A stretch of 64,000 bases of DNA from Rostrohypoxylon terebratum. Its lineage: Eukaryota; Ascomycota; Sordariomycetes; Xylariales; Hypoxylaceae. Position numbers and translations under genes: made by a program. The first letter of the stretch is position 1. Every line of letters begins with the position of its first letter. Under the pieces are notes generated by a model. It searched no databases and was not told where the DNA came from. It saw nothing but the letters and a program-made list of their open reading frames with translations. The DNA lies in NCBI GenBank assembly GCA_022497145.1, contig MU385929.1:1-64000 (forward strand), read 5' to 3'. Positions 1 to 10,206 of this stretch are shown one piece after another.

Positions 1-5
1 ACGCT

Positions 6-47
6 AATCCACCACACTGAGGGTATTTGGTGGATTATAATCCACCC
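6..47. repeat. Short inverted repeat at the window edge
   Basis: AATCCACC at 6-13 is mirrored by GGTGGATT at 29-36, and AATCCACCC recurs directly at 39-47. The arms could form a small hairpin with a 15-nt loop. It lies in what is probably an intron or non-coding part 5' of the membrane-protein exon that follows. No function can be assigned. Confidence 0.5.
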
Positions 48-667
48 ACTACACTCAAGGTCTTGGTGTAGTTGGTGTAGTTGATCCGAGCCCTGATTTA
101 GAACTCATTACTTCCGATGGGAGTGTGATCGGAACCTGGGTATTTACAACCAATATAACTAGGATTCCTTCTACTTCCATTGTCCAAATTCCAGCAACAG
201 TGAACGGGGAATTAACGACTTTTATTTTTACAACTACATACGAAAATCTGCCGACTGGAGAGGCAACAACTACGAATTGTGCGTAGGTTCTTTCTATATC
301 TAATATGCTGGAATCCGGAAATCATTGAGGAATTCTTTCCAGAATTCAATACGTCTACTAATATTACACAGCAACGAATGCACCGTCTCCATCTTCAAGC
401 CGCAATCCGGAGACTGTGCCATATAATAATCGAGCTTCGATAGCTGGACCTATTGTTGGCAGTGTCACTGGTGCTTCAATATTGTTAGGAATTGTGTTGC
501 TATGGTATTGTATTAAGAAAAGGGGGCGACTATCACTTGTTGAGCTAGAGACAGAAAGGAACCCGGAGCCTAAATCCGAATTAGAGGCTCCAAGTCGCCC
601 ACAGGATCTCAGCGTATGTGAAGTCAGGATAGCAAACATGGAAGAGCCCCATGAACTAGCCGCATAG
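41..667 (+). CDS. 3' part of a single-pass membrane protein (partial, 5' end outside or behind an intron)
   Basis: Two exons are visible. The first is open from about 41 (a TAA at 38-40 closes the frame upstream) to 278. A 93-nt intron (279-371, GTGCGT...CACAG) follows, and the second exon is 372-667. The encoded tail has a Ser/Thr-rich extracellular stretch with many TT/ST residues, one hydrophobic segment (IAGPIVGSVTGASILLGIVL) followed by the positive stop-transfer KKRGR, then about 50 cytoplasmic residues ending EEPHELAA. Fungal cell-surface proteins (WSC-type or orphan) often have this layout, but no named domain is visible in the part seen. The true start of the first exon is uncertain; AG acceptors lie near 57-80. 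The family is unknown to me. Confidence 0.6.
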
Positions 668-738
668 GTATAACCTATGCACATAGTGTCTATACGGGAT
701 CTATCCTAGGTAGTCTTTTAGGCCGACGCCCTACGACG

Positions 739-1048
739 CTAGGCCAGAATTCGGCGTTGAGGGAATTTGGAAATTCTCAGTGAGGCTTGGAGCTTTCCAG
801 GCACCGTCTCAATAGTGTTACGAACCCGTCTACTACTTCTGTCTAACCGACTTCGTAGAGCGGATACGTACCCTGGGGTACTTGGTTTTAAGGTAACAAT
901 ACTGTAGGGTTGACGATTCTGTTCGTAAAAGAGATTTTCTGGGACTCTATATTCAAGTGCGGTCTGAATACTTAGATTGAAAGCTAAAGAACTAAAAACT
1001 AGATACAGTAGGAAATTTCCATTCTTTATATCCTAATTCTCCTTCCAT
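739..1048 (-). CDS. Small orphan protein, about 88 aa, two exons (tentative)
   Basis: On the minus strand an ATG at 1048 opens 14 codons (exon 1007-1048). A 43-nt intron runs from GTATCT to ATTCAG (964-1006), and a 75-codon exon (739-963) ends in TAG. The frame is kept across the intron. The protein starts MEGELGYKEWKFPT and is Arg/Ser-rich toward the end. I recognise no domain. Support comes mainly from the neighbouring decayed copy at 1317-1666, which shares the ATG context, the intron start GTATCTAG, T/A-rich intron pieces and the stretch coding VTLK. The intron is very short for this genome, so the model could be wrong. Confidence 0.35.
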
Positions 1049-1316
1049 GTATTTGACTTGGAAACCGTTGAGTCGATGATTTGGAGATCGACTCCATCGA
1101 CTCACTTTTCAGGGTCACGTGACCCTCGGTCCGTTTTATCCTCCGGATGTATTACTTGGATCGTAACAAATAGATCTAGTTCAATTCCTCTTAGAGCTAA
1201 TGGGAAGTGTAAGGAAGATCAAGACAGGATCTAAGGGGAGGCTTCTTGGATATTTATGACATCGACGAGAATAAAGGAAAACCAGGAACAAGTCTCGCTC
1301 TGTAGGCATTAACGTA

Positions 1317-1666
1317 TCAAAGAATGCATTGAAATATTAACCGTGAAGGCAATATCTGGGTATCTAAAAGTTCTTGTGGTAGCGGAAATGGATAAGCCTC
1401 CCACAATTGCCTAATCCCCGTGTCGATTTCGAGGGTTCCTATTTCTGATAGATGGCTATATGTGACGAACCTATACTTAGGCTTAGTAAGTATAGCTTCA
1501 TAAGGGGGTCTTGATTTTAAGGTAACAGTAATTGTAGAGGTCAAATGTGATCAATCAAGTATGTTCGTCAGAGAGGCTTGGAGTCCTCTCCCTACTCGTA
1601 GTGAATAGACTTAGACTGATAACTAAAAAACTAAAACGAATGACTAGATACATGAGGGCCTGCCAT
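1317..1666 (-). pseudogene. Decayed tandem copy of the 739-1048 gene
   Basis: The minus strand shows ATGGCAGGCCCTCAT then GTATCTAG, parallel to the start and donor site of the upstream orphan gene. Diverged TTTAGTTNTTTAG and TAAGT blocks follow, then a segment containing GACGAACAT (versus TACGAACAG) and GTTACCTTAAAA in both copies. Relative to the other copy it carries small insertions and lacks a clean acceptor. A 75-codon open frame (1317-1544) remains at the 3' side. I read this as an old tandem duplication in which one or both copies are degenerating. The family is not recognised. Confidence 0.35.
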
Positions 1667-1893
1667 GTTTATATAGATGTCTTCTCCTTCCTCCTTTCTG
1701 GGTATCTGAGGTTATCGTGGTCTGGTTGATCTAATTGATCTAATGATCTGGTAGACGCTCTAGATCAGTTAGATCAATAGATCATTCTACGCCGCGGTTT
1801 AACCGTGATTGGTTTATGGGGTTCCACTCCTTGGGTGCTCCAGGTGGCCGCCTGTCGGTTGGTTTGTGACACTATAGACTTATTCATTTAAAA

Positions 1894-2872
1894 TCAAACG
1901 ACCAGCCAAACATTTCGTGCGTAAGCCTGCAAATCCGCGATACTGATGATGAAATCTCCTTCCAGTGGACCTGGATCCCGTAAAAAGAGGAGTCGGAACG
2001 AAAGCACCAATGCGCTTCTAGCGACATGGCACGAATCGGTAGCTGCATCTCGCGTGATAGTAATGCTTTGCCGTAGTACAGGTTTGACGGCGTTAGAAGC
2101 TGGTCGTCTGGTTGTTGTAGCACCAGGGCGAATCTGGGCTTCTTCCTCCCATCTGTCGATAATGATCCGCTGATCAGAGCGATCAAACTTTGCAAGGACG
2201 ACAATATTAACCTGGTGGTCTGATGCGGAGAACCACCATCTCATGTCATCTCGTAAGGCACCTAAGGACTCAGAATCCCCAGCTTCGATGACTAGGGTTG
2301 GCCAAGAATCCTTGTAAGCACGTGCTGGTCGTGGGCCACCACTTGAATCACCTTCGCCACCATCACCTCCGGGATGACCTCTTGGTCGAAGGGTAGTACT
2401 CCCAATCGATCTCCAGCTCTCTATGCCTTTTCGCCAAAGTTGATACACATATGACTGGTATAGTTCGATGTGGAGTGCTTCATGCAAAGCATTGGGTATT
2501 GTGATAATCAGAATCTCTTTGTCGGCATGGTAACGGCGTAGACGAAATCGCCGAGGTTCTTGGGAACTGATCTCCTCGAAATGCCGAGGAGAAACATCTA
2601 ACAATAATAATTAATATAGGATATCCAAGAGAAGAAATGATTTAGTGGTTAATACTTTGGACCACGAGAAAATCTCCGGAAACCTCTTCGATTGCTTGGT
2701 AAAGAGTCTTGATATTCGTAAATTGGATGGTTGGCGGTGGTTCCTCATATGAAGCCATGGAAGTAGGGGGAGTAGAGGTAGATTGTTCAGTCGAAGCCAT
2801 TGTTGTTAACTTGCGATGATGGGAGAGAAGTGTTTCAATGTTGTTGTTGAGAATAACTTTGCTTCCAAACAT
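1894..2872 (-). CDS. Fungal protein of unknown function with PTLVIEAG...SES...WWF core
   Basis: This is a two-exon model. Exon 1 runs from 2872 (or the better internal ATG at 2800, MASTEQ...) down to 2656. A 58-nt intron follows (2598-2655, GTATTA...TTAG), then exon 2 (1894-2597). The join keeps frame and gives GDFLVVQ-NVSPRHF. The core PTLVIEAGDSES, then RWWFSASDHQVNIVV and, near the end, LEGDFIISIADLQAYA, match a widespread family of Dothideomycete/Sordariomycete proteins that I know only as hypothetical. The acidic residue after the first strand followed by a second strand with Lys recalls PD-(D/E)xK folds, but that is inference. A long antisense open frame is treated as a shadow. Confidence 0.65.
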
Positions 2873-3558
2873 AAGTACTAGGTAATTTACGCCTAAGGTT
2901 AGTGGGATGTGGTTACGTAATCGGGGAAATAGGTAACCTTAGAGGGCAAGAGGGAACCTGTGGTTCTAGATTTAAAGTCTACCTAGTAACCTTAATCTTA
3001 AGAACCTTGATAGGTACATGTTTACTCGGAGCACTTCGAAAACACGGTGGGCTCCATGATGAAAACCACTAAACGGCACGGCCATTAGAAATTTAATTCA
3101 TTATCAACAGATTAAGGAGTGAAAAAAAGAATTGGATATATAGTACCGAATATATGAGATAAACTAAGAGAAGAAATGGTGTTGGTTTTCTTAGAATGGA
3201 GCCGTTCAAGGAATCATACTAACCTAGTACCTCACACAATACCGTACGCACTTTCCTCATAGCCTCCATACCTAGGTAGGTAGTACCTCAGGACCTAGGT
3301 TAGGCCAGGACACACAGGAACCTGCCTCCAAGCGACTTCCTCAATATACTAGGTACATAGTATGGATATATTATGGTTACCGCCCTTTTTTACCCCTTTT
3401 ACAGCAACAACAACACGACCTGGGACCAGCGCCTTCTAAAGCGCCCACATTGGCCCTCATTACATTCGAGAGTCATTCCCGTCATTCCCCCATTTCCCCA
3501 TTTCCCCCTTCCCCCATTCCCAGACGCCTTCACACGCGGCTACCTAGTAGTTAGGTAG
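2873..3558. other. Intergenic, no gene seen
   Basis: AT-rich spacer with several short CCTAGGTA-type motifs around 3240-3370. A C-rich run (CCCCATTTCCCC type) lies at 3485-3520, just beyond the 3' end of the LITAF-like gene. No supported coding or RNA gene. Confidence 0.5.
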
Positions 3559-4035
3559 TTATTTTGTGTTGCGGGCAGCTACTGGAGCAAGCTGTATTGG
3601 TCCGTCTACCGGGATGGTAGCAATTCTAATGCCACAGGATGTGCAGTAAATATCGGTGTTCTCGAACCACCCACACAAGCAGGGCAAACAGGTCAAACAG
3701 ACGCAGCACAGGCAGAGCAAGAAGCCCACCACCCTATGAAACCGTGGGTTTAGCATTCAGCATTTGGCAGTAACATATACCTAGGACCTAGGACCTAGGA
3801 CCTACATATGTAAGACCTGAGTAGACTTTATATGGAAGACTATACTAGGTACAGATACAGGTACAGAAATGGGGTTGGGGGTTACGTACGTTTGCATCGT
3901 GGTACCCTCCTTGCTAATCCTAGTCATCGCCCGCCTGTTGCAGGAAGGACAGTCGATCCAGGCCGGCGTCTCAGTCAAGTTCTCGAGTGGAGTGACTTTC
4001 GGAGGATCTTGCTCGCGAACAATTGTCGGCTCCAT
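3559..4035 (-). CDS. LITAF-domain (SIMPLE-like) membrane zinc protein
   Basis: Two exons, 3890-4035 and 3559-3733, are split by a 156-nt intron with donor GTACGT and acceptor CATAG. The phase-2 join is exact and yields 106 aa. The protein has a Cys pair CPSC (C29, C32), then a hydrophobic Cys-rich membrane-dipping segment (about residues 50-71, VVGFLLCLCCVCLTC), and a second pair CTSC (C79, C82). This is the split zinc-binding layout of the LITAF family, with Tyr where many members have His before the second pair. LITAF proteins sit on the cytosolic face of late endosomal/lysosomal or plasma membranes as monotopic anchors. Length fits the family. A start at 4035 is the only ATG before the first Cys pair. 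Confidence 0.8.
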
Positions 4036-5374
4036 GCTTTGTATGGTTGTGCTTGGGGTTGGGCCAGATAAAATTATATTCCTACATTAGGTACTTTCGT
4101 TAATAGGTACAAGTAACAGGTCAACTACCTACTAGGTAGTGCCTGGTAGCTAGTAGGTAGCAGCATTTCCATGATATCATTGATGATACTACTATCAAAT
4201 ACTTACTACTAGGTAGATAGTAGGCAGTAGGCATTGGAATCACCACATGCATAACTTACTCATCTTGAATAAAGTTTTCCACTTTTAACTTGCCAGCACT
4301 CGGGGCTTCCTTCTGTTGAGGTTCATGAGTATCCATTGGGCACCTAGTAGCTGATTCGATGAATGTTGAATGTTGAATGTTGAATATAACTACTAGGTAG
4401 TAGGTTAGTAAGGTTGATTGTTAGTTGAGTAAAGGAATAGGGGGAGTTGGCGTGAAAGTGAAAGTGACATGTGGAGGAGAATGAAATGGCAACGGCGCCT
4501 GGCGGTTCAAACTAATTAAGTACTGCCTATCAGCAGCCGCTTTGCCATAATAGGTACTAGGTACAGGTAGGTTATAAGTTGAATCGGTTAAGTACCTACT
4601 ACTAGGTACTAGGTAGGTACTAGTACTACTAGGTAGGACCTAGGTAGGGTACATGTTCTTCCGAGGTGACATGGGTTGTTGTTAACACCATGTATTCATC
4701 TTGGCGTACCTAGTAAGTATTTAGTAAGTACTAAATAGGTACCTAATCATTCTAGAATTATACACCTTCAATGCGTGATCGATGTAGGCTCGATTATTTG
4801 ACAATAAGCTCGATTCTTGTCACACAGAACTACCTATTAATAAAATGAATGACATTTATAATATTATAATATCCCACACCACCTCAAACTCCCTAACCTA
4901 AGGATCTAAGGATCTAACTAGGTTAAGGATCCTACCGAGCCCCCGAGCCCAAACGCGGGAAATTCCATGCAGTCATCAATTACATCTCCTAGGTAGTCTC
5001 TACACTACATAGTAGAGGTCGACCATTCACCGCTATACATAGTAGATGATCGTTAAATAAGTGAGACACCTGCTCAGTGCTCACCGAGTGGCTTTCCCAG
5101 GTGACTCGTCGGTGGCTCGCGCCTTGACCTGGTAGCTGGGCGAGCTGGGCAAGCTTGGCGAGCTTGGCGTAGGACTTCGTTGTCGGTTGTCAGGGAATTC
5201 ATACTACATTCATACATTCATCAGCGGATCTCTCCCCACACTCTAACTAGATCAGTAGATCGGCTTATTCGTTCCAAAAGCTCTCCTGCTCCTTCTACTC
5301 AATCGATAGCAAATCCATAAAATGAGCATACCTAGAACATAGGACCTAGGTAGAGCACAGAGCAGGCGAAAGAG
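4036..5374. repeat. Gene-free spacer rich in CCTAGGTA/TACTAGGTA motifs
   Basis: No coding region is supported. The stretch holds dense copies of ACCTACTAGGTA-like words (4120-4220 and 4592-4650). There is also a four-fold 7-nt tandem TGAATGT at about 4357-4387 and AGCTTGGCG/AGCTGGGC repeats near 5145-5170. The HET gene starts directly downstream, so the last few hundred bases probably include its promoter. Confidence 0.5.
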
Positions 5375-7177
5375 ATGCGCTTCCTAGAAACTCACACTGC
5401 CAAGGAGACCGGTATACTGAAACTGGTGGACAAAACGTCCAACGAGTTGCCCACATATGCCATTTTGTCACACACATGGGAGGAAAACGAGATTGTTTTT
5501 GACGACATTGAGAATGGCACGGCCAACAACGCATACCATAAAGATCCCGCTACCCTTGCATCACTATCAAAGATACGTGGTGCTTGCATCCAAGCTGCCG
5601 ACTCCGGCTACGATTATATCTGGATCGACTCATGTTGTATCGACAAGCGGAGCAGTGCTGAGCTATCAGAAGCCATCAATTCTATGTTCGTGTGGTATCG
5701 CGATGCGGCGGTGTGCTATGCCTTCTTACTTAATTCGCCAAATGAACTTGACACACAAGAGGCTCAACACATATTTGCGAACGATAAATGGTTTACTCGT
5801 GGTTGGACGCTGCAAGAGCTTCTCGCGCCGGCAGAGGTGATATTCTTCTCCGGTGATTGGATTCCTATCGGCGAGAAGAGGTTACTTTGTGTGCTACTCG
5901 CCGATATAACCGGCATTGATAAGGAAATCCTACTTGGAGAGCGTCCTCTGACATCGGCAAGTGTGGCGAGAAGAATGTCGTGGGCGGCGAAGAGGGTGAC
6001 AACCCGACCCGAAGACAGGGCGTATTGCCTCATGGGTATCTTCTCGGTGAACATGCCCATGTTATACGGTGAAGGGGGAGAGAAGGCATTTATACGACTG
6101 CAAGAAGAAATCATGAAGCAATCAGACGATCAATCTTTATTCGCTTGGGTAAACCCAAGCTCGCCCCCAGATATCATGGGGGGACTCTTAGCACCAGAGC
6201 CATCGTGCTTCTCATATTCTCAATCGATCCTCCCTTACCAAGATTGGGAACCTCGTACTCCATACACGGTAACTAACCGTGGCTTAAGAATTGAGCTCCA
6301 CTTAACCGCACGAAGCGAAGGCGAAAACGAGTTCGTGGCGACCCTTGACTGCCCCGTCCCACCAGATTATAAGGATTCGAGTTTCCTCGCCATTTACCTA
6401 AAAAAGCTGTCGGAGACTGACGAGCAATACGCTCGCATTAGATTAGGACAGTTCGCCAGTGTTCAGAGACGGGGACATCTCCAAACTGTGTATATCCGCC
6501 AGAGGCCAGAGACAATATCGCTCGAGGGAGCCTTTCTCCAACACCATGTCCAACTCAGAACAGGCCCTCCCCGAGAGATCTACAGGGTATTACATATGAT
6601 ATTGGCGACTGAAGATAAAAATGATCCTGTCTTGCCGTCGAAGGACTCTGTCAGAACCTGGGTCCCAGTTCAATATCCTATATCCTTTCGGGTTCTGAGA
6701 ACACCCAGGCAACTTTCCGCAGCCATTCTTTTCGAGCACAATGATGGAGAGCGGCTAGCCGTAATGATTGGTACCCTTAGCGGTCTGGATGTTGCATTTG
6801 GTGCGATGCAAATCGATGCTAATATTGATGTGGGGGAAATCAACTTTGGAGAAATGGAATCTCAATTTGAACCTTCGAAAGTAGGTCGATACGAGCTGCC
6901 ATACCATAGCGTTCGCATATCTAGTACACCTGTCATGTTAAGGTCCTCGAAGAGTTATATGGTTGATATTGACATCGAAGCTGTCAACGTTTCAGTCAGA
7001 CATGCATGGAGAGAGGCATTCGATGTAGTTACCGGTAATAGACCCAATGATATGTATACGGAAACCCCTGAGGATAAGCCTGAACAGATGAAGCCAACAG
7101 GGGAGATGAAAAGCAAAGTAAAGAAGAAGAAATCTTTTTGGAAACGCGTTACAGAAGGAAACCGTGCCAGGGGTTGA
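5375..7177 (+). CDS. HET-domain protein (heterokaryon incompatibility)
   Basis: Single-exon, 600-aa protein with an N-terminal HET domain (about residues 27-160). The three classic blocks are present: YAILSHTW (28-35), YDYIWIDSCCIDK with SEAINSMFVWYRDAAVCYAFL (79-118), and RGWTLQELLAP (142-152). HET domains have a TIR-related fold and trigger growth arrest or cell death when cells of different genotype fuse. The region after residue 200 (ITGI, ASVARRMSWAA, TTRPEDRAYCLMGIF, MLYGEG) is the usual HET C-terminal extension, followed by a divergent region and a basic tail (KSKVKKKKSFWKR). The ATG at 5375 is the first in frame and sits a few residues before the domain. No NACHT or WD repeats are attached, so it would act as a stand-alone effector. 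Confidence 0.92.
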   Translation: MRFLETHTAKETGILKLVDKTSNELPTYAILSHTWEENEIVFDDIENGTANNAYHKDPATLASLSKIRGACIQAADSGYDYIWIDSCCIDKRSSAELSEAINSMFVWYRDAAVCYAFLLNSPNELDTQEAQHIFANDKWFTRGWTLQELLAPAEVIFFSGDWIPIGEKRLLCVLLADITGIDKEILLGERPLTSASVARRMSWAAKRVTTRPEDRAYCLMGIFSVNMPMLYGEGGEKAFIRLQEEIMKQSDDQSLFAWVNPSSPPDIMGGLLAPEPSCFSYSQSILPYQDWEPRTPYTVTNRGLRIELHLTARSEGENEFVATLDCPVPPDYKDSSFLAIYLKKLSETDEQYARIRLGQFASVQRRGHLQTVYIRQRPETISLEGAFLQHHVQLRTGPPREIYRVLHMILATEDKNDPVLPSKDSVRTWVPVQYPISFRVLRTPRQLSAAILFEHNDGERLAVMIGTLSGLDVAFGAMQIDANIDVGEINFGEMESQFEPSKVGRYELPYHSVRISSTPVMLRSSKSYMVDIDIEAVNVSVRHAWREAFDVVTGNRPNDMYTETPEDKPEQMKPTGEMKSKVKKKKSFWKRVTEGNRARG

Positions 7178-7367
7178 ATATTCATAATAGCACCCAGGTA
7201 GTAGATAACTTAGTTCATGATAATAACATGATGTTTCTCGAATTAGCGCCTAAACAAAAGAACCACATGTGCATGACCAGACACAGTCCCCATTAAAGTT
7301 TACATAGTACTGTCTATGCCCAAGCACCAGTAACTGATTGGCGTGATAATAAGCCTTCCGCAACCAA

Positions 7368-8975
7368 TTAATAATCCGGATCCGCCCACAGTGAGTCGTT
7401 GTCACGAAACCCACCATGATAATAATCGTGTGGATGCAGTCCCCCAAAATATGCTGATCCATGAAGTTGAGCGTAGTCCAAGTCATAGTCATGGTAATAA
7501 TCATCGTAGTCGTTGTCTCTGCCACCATGACTATACGCCACAGCTGGAGACCATGCGACGGAAGATTCCTCCTTCTCTCTCTCGATTCGCCTCTCCCTCT
7601 CCTCCTTTTCTTTCCGAGCCTTTTCCTTGGCTCTTCTGCGTTCCTCAATCCTCCGCCTCTCCTCCTGGTATTTGGCCAAGGCGTCTTTGCCCCACTGCGA
7701 GAGCTTCTCGGGGTTTTGAAGGCACCAGAGTACCAACTCCCTGGTAGCAAGCGTATCCTCGAGACAGTCATGACCCATTTTAGAAGTCTGTATCTTGATG
7801 CCGAGGATATCTTGGCTAGCATTCTTCAAGCCCCAGCACCGTAGGAGCCTCTGCGCTCTACCGAAGACGGCTTCGGCAACGAGAACGGCAGAGTCGAGGA
7901 CTCGCCTGTGGGCAATATATAAGACTCTCAGGTCATGTTGGAGGGCGTGACCGACCAGTATGGTATCTTCGTCGGCGAACTCGAACAGCTTCTCTCTTGC
8001 CGCCGGCCAACCGTCAAGGGTTTTCCCGCTCGCTTTAGCTGTCACCATCTTCGTCAACGTGATACCGCTCCACCGAGTCCGGTAATCCTTGACGGGTTGG
8101 GTCGGATCCACAAGAGAGTTGATGAGGACTTCTCCGGTGAACAGGTCGACGGCGCAGAGGTGCGCGAGCTCGTCTTTGCCGCCGGCGACCCCCACCATCT
8201 CACAGTCGAGTGCGATGGCCTTGCGCTTCATCGACCCCTGTACCCTGGCCGGTGTAGAAACGAATTGTTTGATGCTAAATTTATGATCACCTCGGAACAG
8301 GGGATTGCCTGTATAATAGCCTTGATCCAGCAAGCGAACTTCGCTGTGGCATTTGGTCGTTGCCGTGTTGATTAGGTTAGCATCTTGTCGCCCCGACACC
8401 CATGGGTATTTGATTGAGTGGGGATTTAAAGGTTCGGTCATGGGCATGGGCATGGGCATGGGCACTAATTGATAGGTTGAGAAAGGGACTTGTACAGCTT
8501 TTGGAAGCTGATTAGCAGTATAATCAACAGCTGTGGGATCTTGTTGAGTTAGTCGTATAGGTCTGTGGAAGATAGAATTACGGGGAGAGACATTACTCTT
8601 TGTGGGATTTCTAGTGGTGTTCTTGTTCCCTTTGGAACTTCCAGCAGCCATAGTGGATGGCTTAGCGGTCTTGGGAACTTGCGCCGGCTTCTTCGGGACA
8701 GCATTGGCATTGGGCTTCTCTGCCTGGGGTTTTTTATCAGGGAGAGGAATGTTGGCGTTGCCCTTTGCTGGGACTGCAGGACTCTTCTTGTGCTTTGCGG
8801 CAGTTTTCTTGTGCTGCGAAAGACTTTCCTTTGAAGCAAACAGGCGCTTACACAATGTGCACCATCTCGCTTTCATATGACCGGTCTTTTGAACATGCTC
8901 CCCAAATGATTGCGGGGTGGCGAAAACCACCGCGCAATCGCATCGCCATTTTCCAGAACTGTTGCCTTGTGTCAT
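7368..8975 (-). CDS. DEDDh 3'-5' RNA exonuclease (REXO/ISG20-like) with C2H2 finger
   Basis: Single-exon, 535-aa protein. An N-terminal zinc-finger region (RWCTLCKRLF...H, residues about 38-63) precedes a low-complexity Lys/Pro linker with a PMPMPMPM run. The exonuclease domain spans about 250-420 with all four acidic ligands and the His: ALDCEM (D257, E259), GHALQHDL (D348) and HDCLED (H402, D407). This is the RNase T/REX4-ISG20 superfamily, acting on structured RNAs such as rRNA or snRNA precursors, probably in the nucleus or nucleolus. The C-terminus is unusual, with a Glu/Arg/Lys-rich helix (430-470) followed by a Tyr/Asp/His-rich tail. The finger plus exonuclease order resembles fungal and plant Rexo members; the exact substrate cannot be told. 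Confidence 0.9.
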   Translation of the reverse strand: MTQGNSSGKWRCDCAVVFATPQSFGEHVQKTGHMKARWCTLCKRLFASKESLSQHKKTAAKHKKSPAVPAKGNANIPLPDKKPQAEKPNANAVPKKPAQVPKTAKPSTMAAGSSKGNKNTTRNPTKSNVSPRNSIFHRPIRLTQQDPTAVDYTANQLPKAVQVPFSTYQLVPMPMPMPMTEPLNPHSIKYPWVSGRQDANLINTATTKCHSEVRLLDQGYYTGNPLFRGDHKFSIKQFVSTPARVQGSMKRKAIALDCEMVGVAGGKDELAHLCAVDLFTGEVLINSLVDPTQPVKDYRTRWSGITLTKMVTAKASGKTLDGWPAAREKLFEFADEDTILVGHALQHDLRVLYIAHRRVLDSAVLVAEAVFGRAQRLLRCWGLKNASQDILGIKIQTSKMGHDCLEDTLATRELVLWCLQNPEKLSQWGKDALAKYQEERRRIEERRRAKEKARKEKEERERRIEREKEESSVAWSPAVAYSHGGRDNDYDDYYHDYDLDYAQLHGSAYFGGLHPHDYYHGGFRDNDSLWADPDY

Positions 8976-10206
8976 GGTGACTAAAGATTGAAAAACGGTA
9001 AGATGTCGATTGTGGTGACTTTCAGAATATTCGAGACTGATGGATAAAGATTTGAAGTTGTTCTCTGGTTGATTTAATGGAATTTAAGAGTTGTGGAGGC
9101 CTGTGCAGTCAGCCTGACTTAGGCATTTGAGGCCGCACCATCGGCTGAGCTGGCTGTCATGTCCGATGATAGCTAGCGAATCAGAGACCAAATGGTGATG
9201 CGATGCATAACGATGCTGAACCGATTCGACTGCTCAAGTACGCCAACCTAGCATTGTTTTGACGAACCAACAATTTACCAAACATAAAGATGGAAATAAC
9301 CTGTGAATTAATATGAAAAGCGACAATATTATCGTTATGATCAATGTGGTAAATTTGTTGGTCGCCTCACTATTTGTTAAGTGCCAGATCGGAAACTATC
9401 GATCGAGATAGGGTGGAGCTCTATTGTCTGCCGTCCGAGACCTGCAAACAACTGCTGGGTTCGCTGCCACGTAACATCGACGACTTGTCTTTTATCTACT
9501 TACCGGTAGGTACTAGTACTAGGTAGGTACCTGCAAAAATAAATCAATGACTTTCCAATCACCCAACATCACCCAGCATCACCAAGTATTTTTTTCCGCC
9601 AAGTTGTATTATGGGAGTTCAGGGCCGTCTAAGAGGTAACCGAAGTTGTTGGTGGCGGAGTAACGATCGTAGTAACAACATGGCGGGGATATTACACTTA
9701 GGCGTCGCAATGATTACCCCAGGCGTGTCGTGTCTTTAAGTGGAAGCTCGTCCGCAGAATCAAGATAACCGGCAAAATCTGAGCGCAGCGGCTGGGAAAG
9801 TATTCTGCAACCATAGAAAATATGGTTCTTCAATACCCTATCCGCATTTAGGTGATTTGACCTCTCCGGGTGGTATGCCGGACCGGACATCACTAAAATT
9901 AGTTCGGTCAAAGGGTGGAGAGCCGGTCCGGCGCGGACTTTTCGCAGGAAGGAAAGTCCGGCTACCTGTTTCCTGTTAGAAAGTTACCTAGGTAGGTAGG
10001 TACTAGAGTCTAGGGTACACAAGGTCCGCTCCGGGGCGCCTTCAATACGGCACCGGCCGTCAGCATAACCAAATTCTCCATAAGTGAACTATAATGCCTA
10101 CCTAACTATAATCACCAACACTTAGAACTTGTGGCAGAGTCTAGATGTTAGTCTACTTCAAATGCACATGATGCGAAGTCTGCGCCGGTTTTGGCTTGAG
10201 CCCGAA
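8976..10206. other. Intergenic region between two minus-strand genes
   Basis: No supported gene. It contains the promoter side of the exonuclease gene and the 3' side of the gasdermin-like gene. ACTAGGTAGGTA motifs occur at about 9508-9530 and 9985-10005. Small open frames at 9714-9979 lack any recognisable features. Confidence 0.45.

Noticed and set aside
1946..2204. Frames antisense to, or in another frame of, the PTLVIEAG-family gene
   Set aside because: Shadows of the real exon; the minus-strand model has a conserved core and a valid splice join.
7343..8834. Multiple plus-strand frames opposite the exonuclease gene
   Set aside because: They overlap a complete, well-supported DEDDh exonuclease and show no features of their own.
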